Source: Nitrospiraceae bacterium (lineage in GTDB: Bacteria; Nitrospirota; Thermodesulfovibrionia; UBA6902). From it: a DNA stretch of 48,517 nucleotides. A program made the translations under genes and the position numbers. This document shows, one piece after another, positions 31,879-40,693 of the stretch (positions are counted from its first letter, which is position 1; each line of letters begins with the position of its first letter). A model generated the notes under the pieces. It was not told where the DNA came from, searched no databases, and saw nothing but the letters and a program-made list of their open reading frames with translations. The stretch is taken from contig QZKC01000087.1 of NCBI GenBank assembly GCA_003599425.1, forward strand, positions 1 through 48,517, in the 5' to 3' direction.

Positions 31879-34800
31879 ATGGATGTCACGAGGAGAGACT
31901 TCTTAAAACTTTCTGGCGGCGCAACAGTCGCCGGGGTGGCTGCTGTGGGGCTGACACCTGAGGAAGCCGCAGCAAAGGAGATGGAACTCCGGATAAAGGA
32001 CGCGCAGCAGACCACGACAATATGCCCCTACTGTTCAGTAGGCTGCGGCATAATTGTTCATACCAAAGACGGCAAGGTCATTAATGCCGAAGGCGATCCG
32101 GACCATCCTATCAGTGAAGGCACCCTGTGTTCCAAAGGGCAATCGCTGTACCAGATTGTTAATAACCCCATGAGGCTGACAAAGCCGCGTTATCGCGCTC
32201 CGGGTTCCACAGAATGGAAAGAGGTCGAATGGGACTGGGCCCTGAACGAGATCGCACAGAGGGTCAAGGACACTCGTGACAAAACCTTCAAGCTAACTTC
32301 GAAGTCGAAGGTAAAAGAAAAACAGCCTGACGGCACAGAAAAGGATGTTGAAAAAGATTTTACGGTCAACCGTACAGACGGGATCGCACATGTAGGGAGC
32401 GCTGCGCTTGATAATGAAGAATGCTACATGCTGCAGAAACTCCTCCGCTCCTGGGGTCTTGTCTACGTAGAACATCAGGCCCGAATATGACACTCCGCAA
32501 CTGTAGCGGCTCTGGCAGAGTCGTTTGGTCGCGGTGCAATGACAAACCACTGGATAGATGTCCGGAACGCTGACGTCATCCTCGTCATGGGAGGCAATCC
32601 GGCCGAGAACCATCCCATTTCCATGAAATGGATAGCAAAGGCAAAGGAACAGGGCGCGAAACTCATTGTTGTGGATCCGCGTTTTACGCGCACAGCAGCA
32701 AAGGCCGATATCTACGCGCCTCTTCGTTCCGGCACAGACATCGCTTTTCTCGGAGGCATGATAAAGTACATCATTGAGAACAAACTGTATTTCAGGGAAT
32801 ATGTGGCGAACTACACGAATGCGTCTTTTCTGGTCAACCCTGAATTCAAAGGCCCGGGCGAACTCAACGGGGTCTTCTCCGGCTATGATAATAAAGGGAG
32901 AAAATATGACAAAAAAACCTGGGCGTATCAGCTTGACGAGAACGGCCTTCCGAAAAAAGACCTCTCGCTTAAGGACCCGAACTGTGTGTTCCAACTGCTG
33001 AAGAAGCATTACTCGCGCTACGACATCGACAAGGTCTCCTCCATCACAGGTACTCCTGCGGAAAAGCTTAAAGAAATATATGATGTATACGGCTCGACCG
33101 GGAAACCGGACAGGGTCGGCACAGAGCTTTACGCGATGGGCTGGACCCAGCATACTGTCGGAACGCAGAACATACGGACTATGGCGATCATCCAGCTCCT
33201 CCTCGGCAATATGGGAATGGCAGGGGGCGGGGTCAATGCACTGAGAGGAGAATCAAATGTGCAGGGCTCTACTGATCACGGGATACTGTTCCATATCCTT
33301 CCTGGTTATTTGCCCACTCCGAAGGCTGTATGGACAGACCTGAAGACCTATATTGAGAAGAATACCCCTCAGACAAAGGACACAAGGAGCGTCAACTGGT
33401 GGAGCAACAGGGGCAAATACATAACAAGCTACCTGAAAGCTGTATACGGCAACAACGCCACCAAAGACAATGACTTTGCTTATGCCTGGCTGCCGAAGCT
33501 GGACGAGGGCATGAACTGTTCATGGCTCGTCCTCTTTGACCAGATGCTCAAGGACAAATTTGAAGGGTTCTTCGCATGGGGACAGAACCCCGCGTGCTCA
33601 GGGGCCAATGCAGGTAAAGTGCGCAAGGCGCTGGCACGGCTCAAATGGATGGTCAATGTTAACCTGTTTGATAACGAGACCGGCTCCTTCTGGAAAGGCC
33701 CCGGCATGAAAACGGAAGAGATCCAGACAGAGGTCTTTCAGCTTCCAGCCGCTTCTTCGGTTGAGAAAGAGGGCAGCATCACCAATTCAGGCCGCCTCGC
33801 CCAGTGGAGGACCAGGGCCATAGCGCCAGTGGGCGAATCAATGCCTGACTCCGAGATCATGAACGAACTGTATTTCAGGGTGAGGAAACTCTATAAAGAT
33901 AAGGGCGGCAAATTCCCGGCTCCTGTTATGAACCTCGACTGGAATTACGGAGAGAAGGACGCAAGCGGCAAGGTCGCGAAATTCGACATCCATCAGGTTG
34001 CAAAGGAAATAAACGGGTACTATCTTGAGGACGTATATGACAAGAAGACAGACCCTCCGACCCTCCTTGGGAAAAAAGGCGACCTTTGCGCCTCATTTGT
34101 CCATCTGCAGGCAGACGGGACTACTTCTTCAGGCAACTGGCTTTACAGCCAGAGCTATACACAGAAGGAAGGCAAGATAATAAACATGATGGCGCGAAGG
34201 GGGAAGGATGACCCCACAGGTCTTGGCATGTATCCGGGCTGGGCATGGTGCTGGCCTGTGAACCGGCACGTGCTCTATAACCGTGCATCCGTTGACCTCA
34301 ACGGCAATCCCTGGAACCCGCAGCGTGCTGTCATAAAGTGGAACGCACTGAAGGAAGACCCAAAGACCAAAAAACTGGGCGGCTGGGAAGGAGATGTCCC
34401 GGACGGCCCCGCGCCTCCAATGGCGGATGAAAAGACAGGCAAGTACCCGTTTATCATGCGGGCAGAAGGTGTTGGTTTGATATACGGACCTGGACTTGCC
34501 GACGGCCCGTTCCCTGAGCATTATGAAGCGCTGGAATGCCCGCTGCAGGAAAATCCCATGCAGCCGCAACACAGGATCAATCCTACCATTAAACTTTTCT
34601 ACGGCGTTGAAGGCCCTCATCAAAAACCCGCAGCCGAGGGAGGTTCCCTTGAGGATATCTTCGCAAGCTGCGATATCAGGTTCCCTTTTGTAGCCACGAC
34701 ATACAGGGTATCGGAACACTGGCAGACAGGTGTGCTCACACGGCATTTGCCCTGGCAGCTTGAGATGTCGCCGGAGCAGTTTGTGGAATTAAGTGAGGAA

Positions 34801-35079
34801 CTTGCTGAAGACCTCAAGATAAAGAACGGTGACAAGGTTATTGTATCCTCGGCACGAGGGAGGGTGCGTGCAGTGGCTATGGTTACAAGAAGGTTCAAAC
34901 CCTTCAAGGTCATGGACTCAACAGTCCATCAGGTTGGCCTGCCCTGGCACTTCGGATGGCAGTTCCCTGAGGACGGCAGCGCCGGAGACAGCGCGAACCT
35001 GCTCACGCCGACTATCGGCGACGCAAATACAATGATACCGGAGACAAAGGCGTTTCTGGTGAATATAGAAAAGGTATAG
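31879..35079 (+). CDS. fdhA: Selenocysteine formate dehydrogenase catalytic subunit FdhA (in-frame UGA)
   Basis: The frame is read through TGA at 32488-32490, giving a 1066-residue protein with selenocysteine at residue 204 in HQARI-U-HSATVAALAES, the normal selenocysteine context of formate dehydrogenases. A Tat signal (VTRRDFLKLSG, RR at 5-6) sends it to the periplasm. A 4Fe-4S site follows (C49, C52, C56, C84), and then bis-MGD molybdopterin domains, including GRGAMTNHWIDVRNADVI, MGGNPAENHP and a C-terminal dinucleotide-binding domain. It oxidises formate to CO2 or reduces CO2. Metal is Mo or W; the tupABC genes directly upstream favour tungsten. AAAGGAGG precedes the start. It is not a pseudogene: both halves are intact and in frame. 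Confidence 0.97.
32507..32523 (+). promoter_or_regulatory. Candidate bacterial SECIS hairpin of fdhA
   Basis: CGGCUCU-GGC-AGAGUCG forms a 7-bp stem with a GG-starting loop, beginning 16 nt after the UGA codon. This distance and a G-led apical loop fit bacterial SelB-binding SECIS elements. It lies inside the coding sequence. Confidence 0.65.
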
Positions 35080-35090
35080 GGGGTGATGTC

Positions 35091-35852
35091 ATGGGAAGAA
35101 TGTCAATACTTGTTTCACCTGAATTATGCATAGGATGCAGGGGGTGTCAGACCGCCTGCAAGGAATGGAACCAGCTTTCAGGCGTAAAAACGGAAAACAG
35201 GGGAAGCACCGAAAACCCTCCGGACCTCACGCCAAACACATTCAATAAAATAAGGTATGTTGAGCTTCCGTCCGAGACGAACATGGTGCGGTGGCTCTTT
35301 GTCAGCCAGAGGTGCATGCATTGCGGCGACGCGGGATGCATGAAGATATGCCCTGCCCCCGGCGCTCTTTTCAGGACAGATGAAGGCGCGGTGGCATTTG
35401 ACAAGGACAAATGCGTTGGCTGCAAGCTCTGCGTTACTTCGTGTCCGTTCAATGTGCCAAGATACGATGAGAAGAACAAGATATCAAAATGCCACCTCTG
35501 CGCGGAAAGGATTGCGAACAGACTTGAACCGGCCTGTACGAAGACATGCCCTACCGGAGCGCTCCGCTTCGGAGAAAGAGATGCGCTGCTGGGCCTTGCG
35601 CAGAAGGCGGGCTATGCAAAAGTTTACGGTCAGGCAGACCTTGAAGGTCTTGGCGCCATGTACGCTTTCATGGATGCACCGAAGATCTATGGCATGAATG
35701 AAAACCCCGCGATCCCCGAGTCTGTTGTCTTCTGGGACAATGTCCTCAGGCCTCTCGCTTATCTGGGGCTTGCAGGGGCAGTAGCAGCTTCACTGGTGCA
35801 TTATGTAGCGTTCGGACCGAAAAAGATAGAGGAGGGAAAAAAGGATGAGTAA
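35091..35852 (+). CDS. fdhB: Formate dehydrogenase iron-sulfur subunit FdhB
   Basis: This 253-residue ferredoxin-like subunit has four 4Fe-4S motifs (CIGCRGCQTACKEWN, CMHCGDAGCMKICP, CVGCKLCVTSCPFNVPR, CHLCAERI...CTKTCPTGAL) and a C-terminal transmembrane helix (about 220-243). It passes electrons from FdhA to the cytochrome FdhC, as FdnH does in E. coli. The gene is 11 bp after fdhA and overlaps fdhC by 8 bp. No Tat signal of its own, so it is likely co-exported with FdhA. Confidence 0.96.
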   Translation: MGRMSILVSPELCIGCRGCQTACKEWNQLSGVKTENRGSTENPPDLTPNTFNKIRYVELPSETNMVRWLFVSQRCMHCGDAGCMKICPAPGALFRTDEGAVAFDKDKCVGCKLCVTSCPFNVPRYDEKNKISKCHLCAERIANRLEPACTKTCPTGALRFGERDALLGLAQKAGYAKVYGQADLEGLGAMYAFMDAPKIYGMNENPAIPESVVFWDNVLRPLAYLGLAGAVAASLVHYVAFGPKKIEEGKKDE

Positions 35853-36459
35853 TAACATGATCAAAAAGGCAGGCGGATTTGAGATACTGAACCACTGGGT
35901 TCTGGCGATAAGCTTTTTCATCCTTGCAATAAGCGGCTTTGGTTTTCTGTTCCATCTCGAACAGGTAGGTTCAGCTTTCGGCGGATTCAACCAGATGCGA
36001 GACATACACAATTGGTCGGGCGTTGTGTTTGCCGTATCCCTGTTCTTAACAATGTTCAAATATCTCACTGTAGCTCTGAATTTCAGCGCTGATGATATGG
36101 CATGGCTCGGAAAAGCCGGTGGATACTTCTCCAAAAAGGCTCAAATGCCGCCGCAGGATGAGCTCAATGCGGGACAGAAACTTCTGTATATCGTGGTGCT
36201 ACTTTTGGGCATCGCGATCTCAGTAACCGGAGTTATCATGTGGCTCAGGCCTGAAATGGCAGATGTGAACAAGTGGGTCCTCTTCTCGTTTCTGGTCCAT
36301 AACATAGCATCTGACATCTTTGTCATCGCCATCCCGATCCACATTTACCTGGCGACCCTTGCAAATCCGGGTACGCTGCGTATCATGATCTCAGGCACGG
36401 TCCCGGTCGAATGGGCACGCAAAAGACACGCGAAATGGGTGCAGAAGCTGGGATATTAA
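35845..36459 (+). CDS. fdhC: Formate dehydrogenase cytochrome b subunit FdhC
   Basis: This 204-residue membrane protein of the FdnI/cytochrome b561-like family has four hydrophobic helices. Candidate heme ligands are in EILNHWVLAISFF, MRDIHNWSGVVFA and VIAIPIHIYLATL. It links the periplasmic FdhAB to the quinone pool. E. coli FdnI is 217 residues. The C-terminal end carries the family segment ISGTVPVEWARKRHAKW. It overlaps fdhB. Confidence 0.94.
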   Translation: MSNNMIKKAGGFEILNHWVLAISFFILAISGFGFLFHLEQVGSAFGGFNQMRDIHNWSGVVFAVSLFLTMFKYLTVALNFSADDMAWLGKAGGYFSKKAQMPPQDELNAGQKLLYIVVLLLGIAISVTGVIMWLRPEMADVNKWVLFSFLVHNIASDIFVIAIPIHIYLATLANPGTLRIMISGTVPVEWARKRHAKWVQKLGY

Positions 36460-36493
36460 AAACAGGAATAAGGGATTAAAGGTTAGCGAAAAT

Positions 36494-36590
36494 TCCCTCC
36501 CCCCTGACGGAGGAGGGTTAGGGCGGGGGTGATTTAAAAAAGCATGTTCACCCTCCCCTTAATCCCCTCCCGTCGAGGGAGGGGGAGGTG
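36494..36590. repeat. GC-rich hairpin repeat, family B (copy 3)
   Basis: Two palindromic units (CCCTCCCCCCTGACGGAGGA and AATCCCCTCCCGTCGAGGGA) lie between fdhC and the DsbA-like gene. The end of the element supplies GGAGGTG, a ribosome-binding-site-like sequence for ATG 36601. Confidence 0.85.
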
Positions 36591-36600
36591 CCTCGTGACA

Positions 36601-37200
36601 ATGCAGCGGAATAATTTGTTTATGAAAAAGCTTTTAATTCTCCTTTTTGTTATTTTCACCGCCTCATTCTCTTTTGCTGCTGAGCAGCGTTACACCGTCC
36701 CTACTGAAGATTCACCATACTGCGGAACACAGAATGCACCTGTTACAATAATCGAATTCCTCGACTACCAGTGACCGCACTGCAAGGGGGTCGGTCCGGC
36801 CATCCATAAACTGATGGAAGATTACAAAGGAAAAATAAGACTCGTGGTAAAGCACTACCCGTACAAATACAGGGATTTCTCTCACATCGCTGCCGAGGCA
36901 TCTCTGGCTGCGCTGGACCAGGGCAAGTTCTGCGAGATGCATGAATACCTGCTTGAAAAATCTCCGAGACTTGACAGGAACAGTCTCATACGTTACTCGG
37001 GAGACGTTGGTCTGGATATAAAGAAGTTCACGGGATCTCTTGATTCTATGAAACATTTAAAGATAATTGAGCGCGACAAAAAACTTGCCGTTGACATGGA
37101 TCTATATAATACGCCGACTTTCTTCATTAACGGCAGGAAAGTGGTCGGCAACAGGCCTTATGAGGTTTTCAAAAAGATAGTTGAGGAGGAGCTGAAATGA
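36601..37200 (+). CDS. Secreted DsbA-like thiol oxidoreductase with selenocysteine (in-frame UGA)
   Basis: The frame continues through TGA at 36772-36774, giving 199 residues with the active site DYQ-U-PHC-KGVG at U58. Related DsbA-type proteins have DFQCPYCK here, so UGA sits exactly at the reactive first cysteine. Other family marks are VKHYPYKYR, a helical insert, and the cis-proline loop in YNTPTFFINGRKVVG. A signal peptide precedes the domain, so it is periplasmic. ATG 36622 is an alternative start, shortening the protein by seven residues. It follows the selenocysteine formate dehydrogenase genes, so the organism must decode selenocysteine. Its role may be disulfide chemistry on FdhAB or on the c-type cytochrome encoded next. 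Reading this as a nonsense mutation is unlikely. Confidence 0.88.
36786..36805 (+). promoter_or_regulatory. Candidate SECIS hairpin of the DsbA-like gene
   Basis: GGGGGUC-GGUCC-GGCCAUCC forms a 7-bp stem with one bulged A and a GGU-starting loop. The loop begins 18 nt after the UGA codon. A GGU at the loop apex is the feature SelB recognises in E. coli SECIS elements. Confidence 0.65.
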
Positions 37201-37228
37201 TGGGAAGAGATAGGTTCATAAGCAAGGT

Positions 37229-37301
37229 GTCATTCCCGCAAGCGAAGCGCGTCGGGAATCCTTCTTTAAATAAAAAAAGATTCCGGACAAGCCGGAATGA
37301 C
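37229..37301. repeat. Palindromic intergenic repeat, family A (copy 4)
   Basis: This 73-bp element is nearly identical at both ends to 28-94, with a different AT-rich centre. It lies before the peroxidase gene. An open frame runs through it into that gene, which can mislead start assignment. Confidence 0.85.
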
Positions 37302-37319
37302 ATACAAAGCAATCTACAT

Positions 37320-38402
37320 ATGAACTATTTGGAAAAAGCTAAACTCTTTTGTTTTTTTCTGCTGCTTGGTGTTTTTATAATGCCCTTCTCCTCCCATGCC
37401 TTTCATCTTGAATCTCTGAAACCTGTTGCTGCTCCAAAAGACAATCCCCAGACACCTGAAAAGATCGAACTTGGCAAGAAGCTGTTCTTTGACAGGCGTC
37501 TTTCAGGCGACGGCACGATGAGCTGCGTAACCTGTCATGACCCCGAGACCGGATATACAGACCAGCTTGCCATCTCACTCAGCTACCCCACAACAAAAAA
37601 CTGGCGGAATTCTCCGTCTCTCATCAATGCCGCGTATAATACGTCCCTGTTCTGGGACGGCAGGGCCCAATCACTTGAGAAGCAGGCGCTATTCCCCATG
37701 ATGTCTGCCTTTGAGATGAACCAGAACCTCGATTTTCTGGAAGAAGAACTGAAATCCGTGCCGGAATATGTGGAGTCATTCAGAAAGATCTTTGGCGGCG
37801 AGATAACCCGCGAGAAGATCGCGATGGCTCTTGCATCTTTCCAGAGGACTATTGTTTCAAAGAATGCTCCTGTTGATAAGTTCCTTGATGGAGACACGAA
37901 TTCCCTGACCCCGGAACAGAACAGAGGATATGAAATTTTCACCGGCAAAGGGAAGTGCGTTCAGTGCCACAGCGGCGCGAATTTCACTGATAGTAAATTC
38001 TACAATCTCGGGGTTCCTGAAAACCCTGCTCTCCTGAATGATCCGCGGGTAACAGCAACAATGAGGTTCACTGCCAAGGTTTCCGGATACAAAGATTACC
38101 GCACCCTCACTGAAGACCCGGGCAGATATCTTGTTACAAAGAACAAAAAAGACTGGAAGGCATTCAAGACCCCCGGATTGAGAGAGATCGCGCTGACAGG
38201 CCCATATATGCATAACGGAGTTTTCGAAACACTGGATGAAGTTATAGAGTTCTTCAATAAAGGAGGCGGTGAAGACAAGAACAGATCACCGCTGCTTGAG
38301 CCGCTGAATCTTACCCATGAAGAAAAACAGACGCTCAAGGTTTTTCTGACAGAGGCGCTCAAAGGCGAAGTAACGGTTGTAAAGACGCCTGAAGTGCCGT
38401 GA
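37320..38402 (+). CDS. Di-heme cytochrome c peroxidase / MauG family protein
   Basis: This 360-residue secreted di-heme cytochrome has a signal peptide (hydrophobic FCFFLLLGVFIMPFSSHA) followed by two heme c sites, CVTCH and CVQCH, and the family segments GKKLFFDRRLSGDGTMSC and FKTPGLREIALTGPYMHNGV. Such proteins reduce hydrogen peroxide or carry out MauG-like oxidations in the periplasm. I chose ATG 37320. A longer frame from 37197 adds residues that are only translation of the family A repeat. It lies just after the selenocysteine DsbA-like gene. Confidence 0.93.
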   Translation: MNYLEKAKLFCFFLLLGVFIMPFSSHAFHLESLKPVAAPKDNPQTPEKIELGKKLFFDRRLSGDGTMSCVTCHDPETGYTDQLAISLSYPTTKNWRNSPSLINAAYNTSLFWDGRAQSLEKQALFPMMSAFEMNQNLDFLEEELKSVPEYVESFRKIFGGEITREKIAMALASFQRTIVSKNAPVDKFLDGDTNSLTPEQNRGYEIFTGKGKCVQCHSGANFTDSKFYNLGVPENPALLNDPRVTATMRFTAKVSGYKDYRTLTEDPGRYLVTKNKKDWKAFKTPGLREIALTGPYMHNGVFETLDEVIEFFNKGGGEDKNRSPLLEPLNLTHEEKQTLKVFLTEALKGEVTVVKTPEVP

Positions 38403-38415
38403 AAACTGAGCATTA

Positions 38416-39006
38416 ATGAAATATTCCCTCTTGTGCACTCTGTGGATCCTCTGGTGTTTTTTGCACAGTTGCCTCATCACAACCAGAACAACTTTATGGT
38501 TTAATGAACAGTTTGGAAAAAAATTCGCTTATCACCGGATAGCCTATAATCTGTTCTCTCTCATAACCTTCCTGCCTCTCTTCTTCTGGCAGCGGACAAT
38601 AACGGGACCGGTCGTTGTCCCTCTCTTCCCCTCTCTCATGATAGTCAAATATATCGCTATGGTCTTCGGCATAATCATGATAGCAGGATCATTTGCCTCC
38701 TTTGATATAGGGGAGTTTCTCGGGATCAGGCGCCGGAAGAAAGAAACGGGACACGTTATTCAGAAACACGGGTTATACGGCATAGTGCGTCATCCAATGT
38801 ATCTCGGAACTTTTATTTTTCTTGCGGCATCAATGCCAAACGCTCAATTGCCACAATTTCTCGGATATCTTATCCTTGCCATATACGTGATCATCGGTAC
38901 ATTCAGGGAGGACAGGCGTCTCCTGAGAGAATTAGGTGATGAATACAGGGAATATCAAAAAGAAGTGCCTATGATCTTACCTGGGATTTCAAGGAAAAAG
39001 AAATGA
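38416..39006 (+). CDS. Isoprenylcysteine/phospholipid methyltransferase-like membrane protein
   Basis: This 196-residue integral membrane protein has about four or five helices and the ICMT/PEMT-family C-terminal signature: KHGLYGIVRHPMYLGTFIFL (SAM binding) and LGDEYREYQKEVPMILPG. Bacterial members methylate lipids or unknown small substrates. The natural substrate here is unknown. The start is 13 bp after the peroxidase stop, so it probably shares its transcript. Confidence 0.85.
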   Translation: MKYSLLCTLWILWCFLHSCLITTRTTLWFNEQFGKKFAYHRIAYNLFSLITFLPLFFWQRTITGPVVVPLFPSLMIVKYIAMVFGIIMIAGSFASFDIGEFLGIRRRKKETGHVIQKHGLYGIVRHPMYLGTFIFLAASMPNAQLPQFLGYLILAIYVIIGTFREDRRLLRELGDEYREYQKEVPMILPGISRKKK

Positions 39007-39317
39007 CAGAGTTGATGATATTCCAGAACTTCCTGCTTTCTTTCTTGGCCAGGCGTTCAAAAAGAGACACACCCCTGCCCCTCTATGAGCCATTGGCTCC
39101 GAGCCATAGGCCTCCTGTTAGATGGGAATGAACTAAAACCCCCTATTTTTTTCACCACAAACCCGGTCAATTCAGGTAAGATATTTAAATCTTAAAGATG
39201 CAAACACACCCCTTAATCTCTCTATGAGCCGTTGGCTACGAGCCATAGGCCTCTTGACAGAGGGGAACAAATTATACTCATTTTTTAAAATGGGGATGCA
39301 GAGGGATTTTCAGGAAC
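39007..39317. repeat. Direct repeat pair upstream of moeA
   Basis: This 311-bp gap holds two copies of a repeat, 39081-39117 and 39220-39256 (CTCTATGAGCC, then GAGCCATAGGCCTC). Matching sequence extends about 15 bp on each side of both copies. Each copy contains an internal palindrome (CTATG ... CATAG, GAGCC ... GGCTC). No gene was found. Confidence 0.75.
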
Positions 39318-40574
39318 ATGAAAGACCTTCTTGGAAGAGATGAGGCTGTAACGGTTGAAGAAGCCCTGAGACTGCTTGCTGAACAGGATCTGAGGCTGCC
39401 CGGTACCGAATCTGTCCACATCGAAAAGGCATACGGAAGGGTCCTTGCACAAGACATAGTCTCTCCTGAAAATCTCCCCGGTTTCAACCGTTCGAGCATG
39501 GACGGCTATGCTGTTAATGCAGCAGACACCTTCAGCGCTTCAGACACCATGCCTGTCTACCTTCAGATCAAGGGACAAGTTTTGATGGGTGAAAAGGCAT
39601 GTATCCAAATACAGAGGGAAGAGGCCTGCCGTATCCCAACTGGCGGGATGCTTCCTGAAGGGGCGGATGCTGTTGTCATGTTCGAGCATACGAACCTGAT
39701 CGATGGTGAAACGGTCGAGATCATGAAAACTGTCTCTCCGGGAGAAAATGTCATCCGTTTTGACGAAGATGTCAGGGCAGGGGAAACTGTTCTATCAACC
39801 TGCCACCGATTAAGGCCTCAGGATATTGGGGCGCTTGCAGGTCTTGGAATTCCTGTGGTATCCGTTTATAAAAAGCCTGTCGTGGCCATTGTCTCAACAG
39901 GCGATGAGGTTGTGTCACCTGACAAACCATTGTCTCCGGGTGAAGTGAGGGACATAAATTCATACAACCTTGCCGGAATGATACTCGCATGCCATGCTCA
40001 TCCTGCCAAGAAAGGAATAATTAAAGACAGATTTGATGAACTGAGAGCTGCTGTCAGTGAAGCAGTGCATACGTCCGACATGGTGCTTATCACAGGCGGG
40101 AGTTCTGTTGGTACGAGCGACTATACCGCAAAGGTCATATCAGGCCTTGGCTCCCCGGGTGTGATCTTCCATGGGGTAGCAATGAAACCCGGGAAGCCTG
40201 TTATAGGTGGAAACATTAACGGGGTGCCGGTATTCGGCCTTCCGGGACATCCTGCTGCGATCACTGTAAGCTTTGAGACCTTTATTGAGCCGCTTATTCA
40301 GAGATTGTCAGGCAAAAAAACTAATAATGTGCTTCCGTCACGACGAATGCTTAAGGCTCTTTTCAGCAGGAATCTGTCTTCTCCCGCAGGGAGGGAAGAG
40401 CATATCAGGGTAACAATTGAGAGGAGAAACGGCGCGCTCCGGGCTGTGCCGGTATTAGGGAAATCAGGGCTTGTGAGCACTTTGGTCAGGGCTGACGGGA
40501 TCGTTATAATCCCGATGAACAAGTCGGGGTTATATGAAGGTGAAGAGGTAGAGGTTAGGTTGTTCAGGGATTGA
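39318..40574 (+). CDS. moeA: Molybdopterin molybdenumtransferase MoeA
   Basis: This 418-residue MoeA inserts the metal (Mo, or W in tungsten users) into molybdopterin. Motifs include SSMDGYAV, RIPTGGMLPEGADAVVMFEH, GDEVV and ITGGSSVGTSDYT, and the C-terminal domain (about 340-418) is complete. It precedes a second, larger MoeA-like protein. Two MoeA paralogues beside a tungstate transporter and one formate dehydrogenase may serve the two metals or a chaperone role. Confidence 0.96.
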   Translation: MKDLLGRDEAVTVEEALRLLAEQDLRLPGTESVHIEKAYGRVLAQDIVSPENLPGFNRSSMDGYAVNAADTFSASDTMPVYLQIKGQVLMGEKACIQIQREEACRIPTGGMLPEGADAVVMFEHTNLIDGETVEIMKTVSPGENVIRFDEDVRAGETVLSTCHRLRPQDIGALAGLGIPVVSVYKKPVVAIVSTGDEVVSPDKPLSPGEVRDINSYNLAGMILACHAHPAKKGIIKDRFDELRAAVSEAVHTSDMVLITGGSSVGTSDYTAKVISGLGSPGVIFHGVAMKPGKPVIGGNINGVPVFGLPGHPAAITVSFETFIEPLIQRLSGKKTNNVLPSRRMLKALFSRNLSSPAGREEHIRVTIERRNGALRAVPVLGKSGLVSTLVRADGIVIIPMNKSGLYEGEEVEVRLFRD

Positions 40575-40592
40575 TACGGGATATCTAAAATC

Positions 40593-40678
40593 TCCCCTCC
40601 CTGAACGGGAGGGGATTAATGGGAGGGTAAACAAATTATTTCAATTACCCCCACCCTCGCCCGTCAAGGGGGAGGGAA
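40593..40678. repeat. GC-rich hairpin repeat, family B (copy 4)
   Basis: CTCCCCTCCCTGAACGGGAG and CCCTCGCCCGTCAAGGGGGA palindromes lie between the two moeA genes. A TTG start with a GGAG site follows a few bases after the element. Confidence 0.85.
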
Positions 40679-40693
40679 GTATTTGGAGCCGAT

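Noticed and set aside
31718-31906. 62-codon open frame in the fdhA leader
   Set aside because: Overlaps the fdhA start in another frame, poor protein-like composition, no family.
31879-32490. Formate dehydrogenase gene looks broken by a stop codon
   Set aside because: The stop is TGA in the exact selenocysteine context of the family, the frame continues intact and a SECIS-like hairpin follows.
36601-36774. DsbA-like gene looks like a nonsense pseudogene
   Set aside because: TGA falls exactly at the catalytic cysteine, the rest of the frame is intact and a GGU-loop hairpin follows; selenocysteine is the better explanation.
37197-37319. N-terminal extension of the di-heme peroxidase
   Set aside because: These codons only translate the family A repeat (the same peptide appears from the copy at 28-94); the signal peptide begins at 37320.
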